Of a DNA stretch of 64,000 nucleotides, positions 11,971-25,359 are shown in pieces (positions within the stretch are counted from its first letter, which is position 1; each line of letters opens with the position of its first letter). The notes beneath the pieces are model-generated. The model was given only the letters and a program-made list of their open reading frames with translations, was not told the origin of the DNA and searched no databases. Location of the stretch: contig OY759265.1 of the NCBI GenBank assembly GCA_963662155.1, positions 15,296,261 through 15,360,260 on the forward strand. The letters are read 5' to 3'. The position numbers and the translations under genes were made by a program. Source of the stretch: Lamellibrachia columna (lineage: Eukaryota; Annelida; Polychaeta; Sabellida; Siboglinidae).

Positions 11971-14453
11971 TGTTTCAGAATGGAATGCCTAATAACGTCA
12001 ATGGCAATGGATTAATGTTCTACATTCATTCAAAATGTTGACACAATCACTGATTGGTTGGTTCATGCTTCCATTCAATTTATTGATTACAATCTTGTGA
12101 GATCGATTATTTTTGATGATATAAATCATATCATACTAAATTTAGTTCCTGTTCCAGAGTTGTCTCGAATCGCCAGAATTCCTGTGGGCACCGAACAGTG
12201 GTGCCACATCATAGAGCCTGACTAATCGATGCTAGTCGTGCCACCAACAAAGTCCAGCGCTGTCAAAGAGGCTGACAAACTATTTTCAGATCATCCTACG
12301 TAGTATCGACAGAAAGCTCCGTGGTTGATCTTATACTAAAATTATTTCAATTAAGTGATTTAAATCAGTGAATGATAATCGCAACTTGAAAGGTACGTGT
12401 CCCCAGCATTCTTAGGAATCTTAGCATGGTCTGGTAGCCATTTCTTTTTGCAGTATTAGTTCAAGTTTCTGTGTCAATATTTTGGCAAACTTCCGGCCAG
12501 TATTATTGAATGAAGTTAGTATACTAGTCCAGACAGTTAAGCTGACTTCGAGGGCTTTTTTTGGGTGGTGAATATTCAGCAAGTTGTGAGCCTGTTTGAA
12601 TCACCCTTGGCTTTGTCCATTGCCGGAGAAAATAATAAAAATCAGTTTTCATTTTCATATTTGACACATTATTTTTCAGTTAAGATGTATGGCTGCATTT
12701 TCCTTATTGGACATAGGGACATGCAGCCAGTCAGCAATTACCTGGTGGCAAAGGTGAAATTTGTTTTTTATTCCGACAATGGCCACCCACAAACCAATTA
12801 TATAATCATCGATCGATTTGACCAAACTGATAATCGATTATGAAAATTAAACTGATTCCCAACACTACAGAAAATGAACGTTGATCTGTCCTCTGCAGTC
12901 TATGCTGTGCTGAAAATAAGTTGTGGGACATGTCAATTGCAGCCTACATGCCTTGCAGAATATTAACTGTGATCTATACCTTACAGTTACAGCCTACATA
13001 ACTTGTGCCTATTTATAAGAAAGTGTCTGGGTGCCAACAAAAGTTAATACAAAATAAAATTGTAGACTGTTTTAGTACAATCTATCGGACAAAAATGGAC
13101 GTTCCAACCAGGTATCAACATGATTATTAAAACTGCACCCTCAGGACCTCAACTGGTTTAGCTTATCGCAAATCCGGTTTGTTGATGTCCTAATATGTAG
13201 CGTGTGAATAACTTAAGCAATATCCACAGTTGGTTTAATTAAAAAGTGTGTATTTTTTTCAAATCATCAAAAGAATTTTTCACTTCAATAAATTCTGCAT
13301 GCAGAATTAAATAATTTAATACACTAAATAATACTTGTTTGATGATTCCACAAAAAACTACATTCAAAAGGTGCACAAACGAGCTAGAATGTCGTAGTGG
13401 ATACTACTAGGTAGGTTTGAATTTTCTCAAAACAAATTTGAAATGAGACGTGAGCCAAAAAATTTAATTGAGGATGAACCTTTAAAATAAAATGGGAATA
13501 TTACTATTGTAGCTAGATGCATTAAATATGAAAATGTTTATGATATACCACTGATCAGATATGAAAGATAAATCTCTTGTAGAATGTCAAGATACCACAA
13601 TCTACTCATGTGGGAATGGCTGACTAAGTATAAGTCCTAATATTTACTGATTGCCTCTATCTTGTGTGGCACTGTCAAGCTCTATAAAGCTCGGTTAACG
13701 CGAGGCGATATCACTACCACCACGACGTGGAGAATCGACGAGGCAATGCCGTTGTATGTAACTAGATTGCAGAGTGATCACCCCACGTAAACTGTACATT
13801 GCATGTTAAAAACAGATTTCGTTCATGCGAAATCGCATGTGATTTGAAACAACCTTGACCTTTGGCTTTCCTAATGATGTATTCACTAGCTCAATGATAT
13901 CACCACGGGTAAATACAATCTTGCAATGTGCAGTATTCTACCATTATTTGTCAGCCTGCTACATTTTTGCATGCACAGGTGTTCCTATTCTGACCATGAA
14001 AAACTAATAGGCTTTGTCATTCAACGTTTTTGAAGTCAGTCAGCCACTAGGGTCTGGGTCACAGTGACATAAGCATGCAGGTTCAACACCTAGTTGACTG
14101 ATGCCTCACTGTCATATTCTTGCCAAGTGTTTCAGCACCACCATAACCAGTGCAGAACTAACATCCACATTCACAGAGGACCAACAATAAATAAGCCATG
14201 AACACATCGCAGTAACAGCTGTTGACATACATTATGAATAGATCAGTTGTGTTATTGGCACATAGACGTAACTTGATAGCGTGTTGTTGTAGCTCTACAC
14301 ACCTGAACTTGCCATCAGCTATGACATATTGTTGTCATTGCTGCTCAACAGTGTCCCACTTGTATGGAATGTAACATGGCATAACTTACACATTAGAAAT
14401 AGCATGCTGTGTCGTTTCATGATTCTGCTGTTATAAGGTTCAGGGTTAACCTG

Positions 14454-14454
<1 letters not shown>

Positions 14455-14542
<88 letters not shown>
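14455..14542. repeat. (TA)n microsatellite
   Basis: About 44 uninterrupted TA units. It creates an artefactual YIYIYI reading frame on the minus strand. Confidence 0.98.
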
Positions 14543-14545
<3 letters not shown>

Positions 14546-15712
14546 TATGTAGACACATCCATACTTTAGTCCAGCACAGGGTCTGTGTTTTTCATGAATG
14601 AACAATCCACATTTCCTAGGGTGACCACAATTTTGCCCATAACTGACCTTTCTGATACTTATATATTTTTTTATTTCAGTCAATGTATCAACATATTTTT
14701 TATATAGCAATGAGTGTTAGTAGCTAAGTAGCCCTCCACTGGATTAAGTGTTGCCTCGAGTAGAAAGACAAATAAGCTGTTCACACAAAAAGATAAACTT
14801 TGACAATACTGACCTATACTACACACATGCTACAATGAATACAGCTAATGAATACAGAAAAAATTCCCCTTTCCCATTGATTTCGACCACTTGGAATCTA
14901 CTGAAGGACACATTGGTTGAGGCCAAGGACACAATAAACAGCAAGGAACTGCTGGATCATGTCCAACGCTCATGCTCAGAGTAGATTCCTGAATATGCAA
15001 CAGAAAAATAAATAAATAAACGTACTCACAGGAATGTTGGTTGTATCTGCATGGAACATGTAATTATTGTTTAGAATCCATAACTATGAAGAAAAAAATT
15101 TTCTCCAGAAATTAAGACAAATCTTGCCCAACATTAAAAGTTAATCTACTAAGATATATTTTCGGAAGATGCAACATTAACTTTGAGAACTCTACCAAAA
15201 GCAGACATTATCATTCCGACATTCCAACGATGAAAACAATATGGCACAGATTGGAGACTGGTGTAAACTTCACAATCTCACTCACAGCAGTGCACTAACT
15301 GAACCCCAAACATGCAAGATAGATGGATGCTCAAGCAACAGGGCACAGACATGATCTCTTGGCAGGACACCTCAGACAGGAAGGGATGCAACCATAGAGT
15401 TATGTCTATGGGTGCAACATAAAATGTTATAAGGGTAGGATTCAGTTTTATAAATAATGTGTGCGTGCATTTATGCATATTTGTAACTTTTTTTAAACTC
15501 TACTAGATGTCAGCTCATTAATAAGATTTTTTTTTCTTTATTAAGTCATTTGCATTTAATGAGGCTCTCCCCTTTTTGGTCGTCGTTTGCCTTTTTATCT
15601 TTGTATGAACCACTATCATGTAACTCATTCTGTACACATTGCAACATGCATTGCATTCTATGCATTTGTTTGACAAACCATGTGAAAGTTTGCCTACTAA
15701 AACAATTTACAG

Positions 15713-15868
15713 CTTAAATGGGAGAGCACATTTCTTTACATGAGGCGTGTCCTTGGGCAAGTTGGAGAGATAACATTTGAGAAAGATCTTGATCTGCAGG
15801 TGGAAATGGCTGTGATGGAGCAGCTGGGGAATGTGTTGGAAGAGAGAAGAATGTCCAACAGGGCTTAA
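15713..15868 (+). other. Candidate orphan 3' exon or element fragment, 51 codons
   Basis: An acceptor-like AAAACAATTTACAG precedes an open frame that begins LKWESTFLYMRRVLG, continues QVGEITFEKDLDLQVEM and ends in an acidic amphipathic AVMEQLGNVLEERRMSNRA before TAA. The composition looks protein-like and helical, but I do not recognise it. It is on the opposite strand to ACSS2, inside intron 1, with an AATAAA about 540 bp downstream. It may be a relic of a transposon or of another gene. Confidence 0.2.
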
Positions 15869-16505
15869 TGAGATTTTGACCACTTGCAGTCATTAGCTAA
15901 TACATGTATAGAGCACTTCAGAAAGTTCAGTTTCGATCTTGTTTAGTGGTGCTACTGTTATAGTTAATATGTTATGATATTTGATATACAAGGTGCATGG
16001 ACAGATTGTGCACGTAATGAGGTATTAGGTATATATAGCTATATAGTAATAATCTCTTATTAGTACTGTATATCTATAGATATATGATGAAGACTGGGTG
16101 CTGTACAGTATAAACACTGGGCCTCCAGTGGGTTCTTGCCATGCAGCAGCATGAATGTCACTGGTCCATACCTCTATCACTTTATCATGTGTCAACTGAT
16201 AAAAGCTCAGCTGTTTTGTTTTACTAATGGGGGTGTTCTATTTATGTCTATGGATGCAACATGCATTGTCTCTCATTGGCTACATTAATAAAATAAGGTC
16301 ATGGCCAAGTCACTCAAATTTAAATGCCAACTAATATGTAGCAATGTTTCACAGAATCACTTAAAGGTAGTACATTATGTAAAATTATTAATATTTATTT
16401 AACAACCCAATAAAATTTATACAGTCTGGCAGTGGAGCAATTGTCCGTTATTCTAGATGATACGATATTATAATATTAATCTACAATAACAGGACTGATT
16501 ACTAG

Positions 16506-17457
16506 CAGGGCTGGGGTCAATTCCAAAGGAATTGGAATTAATCAATTCAATTCCAAGTCCAATTTTGGAATTGGAGCGGAATCGGAAATGAAAGATTTTG
16601 AATGAGAGGAATCGGAATCGGAATTTTTAACAAAAGGAATTGGAATTGGAATTGAATAGAAAGGAATTGAGCATCTGATTTTTTTGTGACATCAACCAAT
16701 ATTTTTCTAGCCTGTTGTAGGCGGCTATGTGTATAATAATGCTATCAACTCGTGCATTGAGGATCTGAAAACTGAAATCCTGTCATTCATGCCAGTATCT
16801 TATGATTTCTTTATGTTGCCACTTGCCAGCGGGTTAATGAAGGGTTCCAGACTGGCTTTAATAGAAACATCAAAGATATTTTCAACTGTTTACAGACCTG
16901 GGAAGTAAGCCCTTTTACACCCATGAAAAGACACTTATTGGCAGGCTACAGCCATGCTGTTGATCAATCAGTAATCACTGATTACTAATCAGAGATCAGT
17001 GACCACTGACCAACACTACAAAGCATAGGCAAGCTAGCTGTAGCCAAATGTGTGAAAATGGTTTCCCACTTGCCAGTATAAATATGTGTTGCCTAACATG
17101 CATCATCAGAACAGTGTGCAACAGTCATAGTGTACAGGTCGGTCAATATGCCCCCTTTTTGTGGATTGCTCATTTCTATGTAACTTAATTACCATGTATG
17201 AATGTACGTTACGCATGTATGATAGTCATAATGATTATGCAAAGAATAATGACATGCTACATGCACATTAATCTTTCATTGTTGACTTTTGTCGTTATGT
17301 GGAATTGGAGCGGGAGAGGGAATTGAACGATTTTGAAAGGAATTGGAATTGGAATTACTAAAAAAGAATTGGAAAAGGAATTGGAATTGAATGAAAAGGA
17401 ATTGCAAGGAATTGGAGCAGAATTGGAATTGATTGAAAGGAATTGACCCCAGCCCTG
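16506..17457. mobile_element. Non-autonomous hAT-like element with GGAATT-rich inverted ends
   Basis: The ends are CAGGGCTGGGGTCAATTCC and the inverse, GGAATTGACCCCAGCCCTG. An 8-bp direct duplication ATTACTAG flanks the element (16,498-16,505 and 17,458-17,465). An 8-bp duplication with a CAG...CTG terminus is the hAT signature. Inside each end, imperfect GGAATTGGAATT-type tandem motifs run for about 150 bp in opposite orientation. The central 600 bp have no coding frame. Confidence 0.85.
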
Positions 17458-17465
17458 ATTACTAG

Positions 17466-20402
17466 TGATTAGCGAACACTGTTTACCAGAGATCAGTGGC
17501 GTCACTCTTTAAAGATACACAGTCTGATGTCTGACCGCTCAAATGTGTTTTACTGAGACAAAGTGTGTTAATATAATCTGATCATTAGTTTATTAATTTG
17601 AAAATTTTTCTACCCGAATATTAAGTTTACAGTGCATGCTGAACAGGAAGGTCGATATTCATAAACAGATAATGGTCAAATTATATAAAAAAATGATGGT
17701 TCATTCCAACACATTTGGGCGATGAAGATGTTAAAATATAGATAAACCTCTGTACTTTATACCATCAAACATGATCTGACAAAAACATACTATATACCTT
17801 TAAGACTGTTGTGTCTAGGATATCAGCATTCAATACCTCAAGTGTTTGATAATATTAATAATACATAACTGATACTTACGTTATCATTAAATATTGTCAC
17901 AATACGACAAATGCCTGCACATGATTATATTTACTCCAACAACCTATTTTCTGCCAAGAGTTCCAATTTCGAAACAATTCTGTCTGGTCAAGCACTAATG
18001 GTCGTGTCTCGTTAGTGCCATACAGCCAAGCCAGTGCACTCCAGTGTATTACTGCGCACACAGTCGATATGCTTTATCCAATACAGGCATACAGTTAAGA
18101 TGTATAAAAATCAAATGGGCGTGCTATTGCAATGGAATCACTGTTACCGTTTTTACACAGTAATCGCATACAAAATGGCAGAGGAATATTCGAATTTGCT
18201 AAAAATCATTAGGCCTTGTCCGATTATTAAATATTGTGCTACTCTGCCACTGTCTCGGAAGGACACAGGAGGACATAATTCGCCAATGTTCCATTTTATA
18301 TAATTAGTGAATGGTAAACATGTTCAAAGTGAACAAACACTGCCCAAAAGCTAGCTGATTGATTGCCCGCAGCCCTAGTGCCATAGATGGTGTCTACATC
18401 TTTTGGACAAGCACATCAATATTTACAGTGGCTTCTGGCATTGATTTGACACACATCTTAAATGACTGTCTCGATTGTGAACCTACCTCTGGTGTTGGAT
18501 CAGAGCTTATCAGCACTTTAGCTGTCTGTTTCGTTGATTCAAAGATTGTACAAGTACTGTACAACTAAATAGAACTGCATACATGACACAAATTGCATGG
18601 TCTTGTAAATTGTAAAGAAAGATTACTAGGACCAAGACAATTCTGAAATCCAAATCCAGGGCATTCATATGACGTCACTACAACCACGCACACCACTTGG
18701 ATTACATTCTAGCCTCTGTTGAGTGGGTCACTTCAGTTATAGCTTCTGGATAGTTTAAATTCACTTACAAAAAGTTTACTAAATGCAAAGTTCACTTAAA
18801 CTAATTTTTAGCTTAAGCCTTTTCATTACCTGATGGAGCATCTATAGATAGCCTTTAAATAATGACTATGACATTACTACCTCTCGAGAAACATGGTGGT
18901 TTACCTTACAACTAGTAATTAATGTCGCCTTTACTGTGGACACAATTTTGTATTTGCACTTCCAGTTATTTCTATCTACATCTGCTTTTTAGCTTTTGCC
19001 GTATCTACCCTGATGGTTCCATGTGGGTGCCTGTCTTGCAATGTGTTGTTTTGGCTTCCTGAGAGTTTGGCCTCGACCCAGCTACACTTCCTCCTAATTT
19101 GATGTTCTGGATTATTCTGTAGTACACATTGTCACTGATCCCTGTACATTAGAAGTCTTAAAATGAAAAAGTTCTTGTTTTTAAATATTTGACACCAATT
19201 TCTGTCAGGACTTTTAAACTGGGCTGATTGTCAATTTCAGGGTCACATCATTTATTGACTGGCTCAGCACCAAGTACACTCTACCCATGGAAGGAAACCA
19301 GGTAGCCACATTTCAAATGTGACGTACCAGAGAAGTCGTGACCTGTATTAGAAGAATATATTTGATGTTTTCTTTGGTCTGGGCTGCATATATGTTGTGA
19401 CTACTGACTAGCAAGGCCAGCCAAACTCTACAACATGTGGCACTCACAAATACATATGTAAGTGGTGGTTTCAGACCAGTACATGTGAAGAGCAAGTTCT
19501 TAGAACTCTACATTCAGGACAAGACTTAATGCCTCAGAGAACACCATTCAGGTAAAGTACAGTGCGGTCTATTCATGAATGGAAAACTTCAAAGCATGCT
19601 ATTCATTGCAGCAGTCACTCTCTTGACAATACAAGTTGACATATGTCATGTCAACTGTCCTGTTGGGGGTCAAGGAGTAAGGTTGTTACCCTATCTAGAT
19701 CTACTAGTGACCTAAAAAGTTTTTCAGAAATGGAATTAGATGGACCAGGATAGACAATGTGTTCCCATTACAGCTTGTTAAGATACTGTTTCATTGTTAA
19801 TTGAGTAGTTACTCCAAATTACTTGGTCTACCTTTTAGGTTACCCCCTACATAATCAGAAGCTGTTGAATGTGGGTGGGTGGGTGGGCAAACACATTGAA
19901 GTTGGTGGCTGCAAGACATGGATGGAGGTGAGGCATGCCCACCACATCAGCACCTGGATTCTAGCCAACATTGAGAACATATGAGGGGGGGGAGTATAAC
20001 AAAACTAGTATTGGAGGACATGTTTGAGCCTCACAAAAAAAGTCCGCATAACGTCGCTAGTAGCGACAACGTGCGGACTTTTTTGTGAATTGCAACTATG
20101 ACAAATTAACATGAAGTCTTCTATAGTTTATCAGTTATTCACAACCATCTAAGCCCACTTAAGTTATTGTGCCATTTGTGGCTTAGTCTAAGCCGATGCC
20201 TCTTCAACTTCATGAACCACTAACGCACTATCTAAAGTTGTAAAGATAGAACTGTATTACCCTTGGGCTTGGGCTTAGCTTAGCCTTAGCGCTTAGCCTA
20301 GCTTAGCCTTTGCATTGGCAAGGCCCAGGCCTTGGTTAGTTGTAGAATTGAACCATGTTCAACATACGTACACGGTATGACTGTGGTTTTAGTTGAACTT
20401 AC
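17466..20402. other. ACSS2 intron 1, no gene seen
   Basis: Unique-looking AT-rich sequence up to the exon 1 donor. The frames at 18,034-18,303 and 18,359-18,568 have no recognisable domain. A short near-perfect palindrome at 20,032-20,087 is listed separately. A run of TTAGCC/CTTAGC motifs lies at 20,260-20,310. Confidence 0.5.
20032..20087. repeat. 56-bp near-perfect palindrome
   Basis: The left arm, CACAAAAAAAGTCCGCA then TAACGTCGCTA, pairs with a right arm ending TGCGGACTTTTTTGTG. The arms are about 28 bp with only a few mismatches and almost no loop. It is isolated, so it may be a tiny fold-back element or a collapsed MITE. Confidence 0.8.
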
Positions 20403-20722
20403 CAGTAAAACGCAACCTTCTCTCCCAATCCGTTCTCGTTGATGAGGCGATCGAGAACGTTGTAGCAGATATTGGTGACAGCGCCCTGCATCCATTTTAT
20501 CGAGATCGGCCCCGCAGCCGGGTCGAAGTTGTACTCCAGGAATTTTTCCGAGCTTGGCGGCGTCTTCCAATAGAATGTCTTCGCAATTTCGCCCCAAAAT
20601 CCGGCCGGGTCATTCACGGATCTCTTGTACATTTCCCTGTACTGTTCCATGCTGCGTACGTACGCATGTTGCTGTACACGTTTCGGCGGCGGGAAGAGAA
20701 CGTTGTTCGTCTGCTCCGCCAT
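20403..20722 (-). CDS. ACSS2: Acetyl-CoA synthetase (ACSS2-type), coding exon 1 with start codon
   Basis: This minus-strand exon encodes residues 1-106 and two bases of codon 107. It starts MAEQTNNVLFPPP and contains YREMYKRSVNDPAGFWGE, FYWKTPP, FLEYNFD, IKWMQGAVTNICYNVLDR and LGEKVAFYW. These are the characteristic blocks of the ACS N-terminal domain that precedes the AMP-binding domain in cytosolic acetyl-CoA synthetases. The ATG is the first in frame, has A at -3 (GAACATGG), and no mitochondrial leader is visible. The donor is GTAAGT after TTTTACTG. Intron 1 is 13.9 kb. Only 172 of the roughly 700 residues usual for the family are in the window. Confidence 0.95.
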
Positions 20723-21220
20723 GTTCGAGTGTTTGCCGCGATTGAATCAGATTGATGCCTCGAGCTCGCGGCAACGCGTCATGTCAAAGCGAGGCTGTCA
20801 CCAGTTATGAGTAAATAAACGCACGTGGCATGTTTCGAACGCGCGCTCGCGTATATTAGACGAGAACACTGTACCAGTTGTGCGTAGTTTTGTGATAGTA
20901 GCGATGTTGGATATTCTTTAAAAATACTATGGCAAATACATCTGATTAGTGTTTGTATTTCGAAGAAGATATAATCAAGTTTGTCTACACATTTAAGTGG
21001 CATTCGTGCCTTGCGAGTATGGACGATACGTGCCACATGGTATGACAGAAGAATCACGGTGATACTAGACTCGAGGTGCGTCGATTTCGTTGATCGCGCC
21101 CGCACCCATTGCTTATCTGACGGAAGAAAATAGTACCGTCTAGAGTAAGCTACAACAACGACTCACACTAATTAATTATGTAATTGTCGTGAATCGCTGT
21201 CTATATTACTGTCATATATT
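20723..21220 (-). promoter_or_regulatory. Probable 5' UTR and promoter side of ACSS2
   Basis: This is the region upstream of the ACSS2 ATG on the minus strand. It is clearly richer in CpG than the surroundings (GCGCGCTCGCG near 20,840; several CG-rich tracts at 20,740-20,850 and 21,060-21,130). I see no convincing TATA box. The start site is not determined, so this rests on position and base composition only. Confidence 0.35.
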
Positions 21221-21519
21221 GGATAATAGCATTATTGTTCCCGTAGGGGTCGAAACGGGGGGAGGGGTGCTTGTCCGCTCCTAATATTGTGGGTGGTTAT
21301 TTTATGTTGGGTATAATGTTGTCCGCCCCAACATACTCGCAAAAACCAACTTCGCCCCTCCCCAATATTCTATGGGACACATGCAGCGAACTGTCGCAGC
21401 CTTGATTGAAATGCCTTCGATCATCAGCACGCCTAGCCCCCCCCCCAACTCCCGCCACCCCACTCCCCAATAAAATGTATCTGAAGGTTAACCACACAAT
21501 TAAATGATCATCAGTTTCC

Positions 21520-21945
21520 TTTTATTAATTTTAAGCTGTCCACTCTTACATATAGTGCTCTATCTACACAACAACCACCACACTTGGCTAGTCTCCTGCT
21601 TCTTTCAAATATCCCTAGGCAGCTCAGATCATCAATTTCACAACAACTTATTGTGCCTAAAAAAACTTAGCTAGGGTAAACGTGCTTTCTCTGTCGCTGC
21701 GCCTGGGATCTGGAACGAACTCCTCATCACTTTGAAAACATCTGAAACTATAGCTTTCTTCCGAAATTGCATTTCCACCTTAAATCTTCGATCGGTTGTC
21801 CCTCGTTTTGATAATGAATTTTGCGCGTCCCTGTTCACGATTATGTTTAATGATTCTGCTTTGTTGCGTCTCTGAGCCCAGGTTCCCAAGGATATAGGCG
21901 TCATAAAAGTTAATAATAATAATAATAATTATTATTATTATATAA
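21520..21945 (+). pseudogene. LINE 3' end (CR1/L2-like reverse transcriptase C-terminus) with TAA tail
   Basis: Plus-strand frames give LRSSISQQLIVP and then GKRAFSVAAPGIWNEL, the widespread C-terminal motif of CR1/L2-type reverse transcriptases, followed by a degraded FRNCISTLNLR segment. The copy ends in (TAA)n at 21,911-21,930, a typical LINE 3' tail. The next bases are (TTA)n, so the tail forms a small palindrome. Confidence 0.75.
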
Positions 21946-23220
21946 CATTAGTACATGGAGTTAATTGTCTCAACCACGTCCCACCACAACGGAGATTAAA
22001 AATATATAAAAATATAATTTGTAAGCAGACACTGCACCATGAATGTCATCTTATCGATGGTTAAAAACGCATTGAATGTTTTTATTTTAATTACAATGCA
22101 ATAAAATTAATTATGTGCAGTACACACAATGGCACGATCGAATTGACCAAGCCGACGGGGTGTGGCAGGATATGGGAGGTGGAAGGTTGGTTCTAAAAAT
22201 GGTGGGAGGTTGGCCTGAAAAACAGGAGGAAGGTGGACTCTCAAAAATGGTGGGAGGTGGGAGGTGGGAGGTTGGCCCCCAATATAGATGGGAGATTGAG
22301 ACCCCTCAGTTGATTGATAAACGGTTAACCTGTATAATTAATTTGGCTCGCTGTTAATAAATACAAATTATAACACTTCGAGCACGATGTGTTGCAGATA
22401 GCTGAATTGTATTTTAGGAGTAGTGCTGCATTGTAAAGGTAGCGTGCGTGCGTGCTTTCCAGTGGCGCCGCCTATCGGAAACGTCAATACAGTAAAAGTG
22501 ACCCGGATATGGAACGCAGCGGATATTCATTACATTTTATCAATGATACTTTTGAAGCGTTGTCATCAAAAAACGATAACAAATCAAAGATGCTATGGCC
22601 TGGTTTGTGTAGATCTACTGGTTGGCACATAAATGACGTCTGCTTAATTAAGCCGTGACTGTGTTACGTCACCCTGTGTGTTCTCGAGCCCTCGAGTCGC
22701 GTAGTCCTTAATTTATTTTACTAATAAATAGGCTAAGTGGGCCTATTGTTAACGTGTCTTCTTCCCAAATTCTGCCTAGTCTCGACATGCTGAGGGTACA
22801 GGAAGACCAATAGGCGAATACCAAAATAATAACCTTTATACAGTTTTTCCTTTTTTTGCATCTAAAGTCTTGTAATATAAACAACTATACTACTCGAGCT
22901 AGTAAATATTTACTATTTTCTTGTAAAATAGACCCGATCGAGCCAGTAAATAGGCATTATTTATTTGTAGTATAGATTACACGACTCGAACTAGTAAATA
23001 TAAGCATTATTTACTTGTAACATAGACTAAGCGACTCGAGCGATCGTGGTTTGTTGAACTTTAGTCTTCTCATTGCTTCATGATGTTGTCGTTTGCAAAG
23101 GGTGAACACACAAGATTATATTGATCATAATACAGGGGAGAGGACGAGAGTTCACTTTCTGACATGTCCTGTCCACGAAAGAATCAACCGCCGAGTGATG
23201 CTAGGTAGCCTTGGTATATT
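21946..23220. other. Intergenic stretch with G-rich and degenerate tandem repeats
   Basis: No gene is supported. At 22,155-22,290 there are repeated GGTGGGAGG/GTTGGCC motifs, including GGGAGGTGGGAGGTGGGAGG-like runs that could form a G-quadruplex. At 22,880-23,045 there is a degenerate tandem repeat. The frames at 22,115-22,357 and 22,423-22,658 are unrecognised. Confidence 0.5.
22880..23045. repeat. Degenerate tandem repeat of about 65 bp, three units
   Basis: Three related blocks share CGA(G/A)CTAGTAAATA, then TTTACTTGTAA or TTTTCTTGTAA, then ATAGA. The spacing is irregular and the copies diverged. Confidence 0.6.
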
Positions 23221-23730
23221 TAGAGTAAGGTGGGGCATAGCGCCCAGGGTAACTAATATCGTCGTAACGGTTGGCTCCATTTAATGATATATACCTACAA
23301 CTATCTGCAATATGTCGGTAACTATATGGAGTATATGTCACGCTAATCTAACATGATTCGAATAACATGTTTTTGTAGTGTGATTAATTATGCGCATGCA
23401 CCCGATTTGGGCGCTTTGCCCCGTAGGTGGGGCAAAGCGCACATGGGATGGGCGCTATGCCCCATATGGAATTGCATGTATGTTTTATGTTATCAATAGG
23501 CTACAAAATGATTATGTAATAACAAGAATACATAACTTTATTTAATGCAAATACATAATCCTTCGTGGACAGCCGCTACAGCTAACGCCAGTCGTTCAGA
23601 CCCATACGACCCCTGTGTAGACTTTCTTTGGTACGTTCGAACCATGCTGCCTCTCAATCTGAAACGAACATGCTATAACCGCTAATCATCAAGAGAATGT
23701 TTGATAAAATTATATCATTAAAATTCACAC

Positions 23731-23881
<151 letters not shown>

Positions 23882-23937
23882 ATTATACACAATTGTGTGT
23901 CTTTGTGTGTGCGCTAAACACAAAAACTGATATTATA

Positions 23938-23938
23938 C

Positions 23939-24016
<78 letters not shown>
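23938..24016. repeat. (TA)n microsatellite
   Basis: TA run beside the AC run, inside the same element. Confidence 0.95.
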
Positions 24017-24017
<1 letters not shown>

Positions 24018-24472
24018 TGTATATTGTATTTACACAACAACATGCCATCTAAAATGTATTCACAGTGCTACTTTGCCCCAATTCAAAGATGGCGCTATGC
24101 CCCACTGTCGACTATGCTGAGAACGCTTTGAATCATGAATTTTCTTTTATCGCTCACCGTAACTGAAGGCATGGAAATTCATGTTATATAACATAGCTTA
24201 GAAAGTTATTCCAAGCTTTTCAAAATTCATAACCATTTAGTGGCAATTGGTTAATTAATATGGAAGCGATTTTATAACAAATAACAAAGAAACGGTAAAT
24301 CAGCTGTATTTACATCGTGTTCGAATCTATAAAGCCATAGCACGTTGATGTGTCGTCAGGAGTCAGTAACTAATCATTTGATCGCTATATGGAGCCACCA
24401 AATGCAATATTCGCCAAGATAGTGGCATGGGCGCTATGCCCCAACGTGGGCGCTTTGCCCCACCTTACTCTA

Positions 24473-25340
24473 CTTATTGGTCGTATCTAGCCTCTTTCAA
24501 CCGGTGGCAGGACATCATAGTGTCACTTCTTCTTGAAGTTGTTCAGGGTAGACGCTGACATGACTTCTTCGTGAAAGTTGATCCATCAGTTAATGAAAAC
24601 GGTTTTATTTGTAAGGGTGAGTGGCTTCCGTTGCCTCACAAATTCTTAGTACCGGTACATTGTTTTAAAATGTCATCGCCGGTTTGGTCCTTTTCAGGTT
24701 ATTTGGATATGTAAGTCAGTCTAATGCATTGAATTACATTTTATTAAAACCTTTTTTAACTCTACGCAACACACCTACATGACATTGTTTTATTTTTATA
24801 AATAGTTGAAATTATTTATATAAATAATTCATTTTTATTTTTGCTTTAAGTTTAAAAAAATACGTAAAGGAATCCACTAATACGCAAACAGTACGTAGGC
24901 CGACTATGATTATTTTTCTTTGTCACTGACTTACATAAAATGATCGCGAATGATCACCAGGGGGCAGCACATACAAGCAGTATCCTTTTGACACTGGGAC
25001 AGGTTACTACCTGATTATACCGCTACATATCAGTCTAAAATGAAATTATTAAAGGCTATATACGAATTTATTATCACTTTTGAGCACTGCTGTATTGATG
25101 ACATAAATCAAGCTTTATAAATAATTCACTGGCTGGGTCGAAATGGAGGGTTATCAGATTTAAGAGGTTTTTTGGGAAAAGTATATAATTTTCACGAATT
25201 TCGCACAAAAGCGAAGATGTTTAATGCGCTGTTGAACGTGAAAGAAAAAGTAGCAGCAACATCACTGTATAATAATGACAACACATGGCAACACATTTCC
25301 AACATTTGTTTTGCACGAAAGACTTAGGTTGAGCCTCAAA
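24473..25340. other. Intergenic, no gene seen
   Basis: AT-rich sequence without a supported feature on either strand. Confidence 0.5.
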
Positions 25341-25359
25341 GAAATTCTGTGGCGTGAGA

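Larger units (their letters stand above)
11971..16497. other. ACSS2 intron 1, mostly featureless
   Basis: No coding region is supported apart from one weak candidate at 15,713-15,868. A TA microsatellite lies at 14,455-14,542. The frames at 12,565-12,843 and 14,748-14,984 show no recognised domain. Confidence 0.5.

Noticed and set aside
14033..14100. tRNA or tRNA-derived SINE suggested by a B-box match GGTTCAACACC
   Set aside because: No good A-box, and only a weak 6-bp acceptor-like pairing; a cloverleaf cannot be drawn.
20032..20087. Rho-independent terminator-like hairpin with T-run
   Set aside because: The flanking genes have spliceosomal introns, so a bacterial terminator is not meaningful here.
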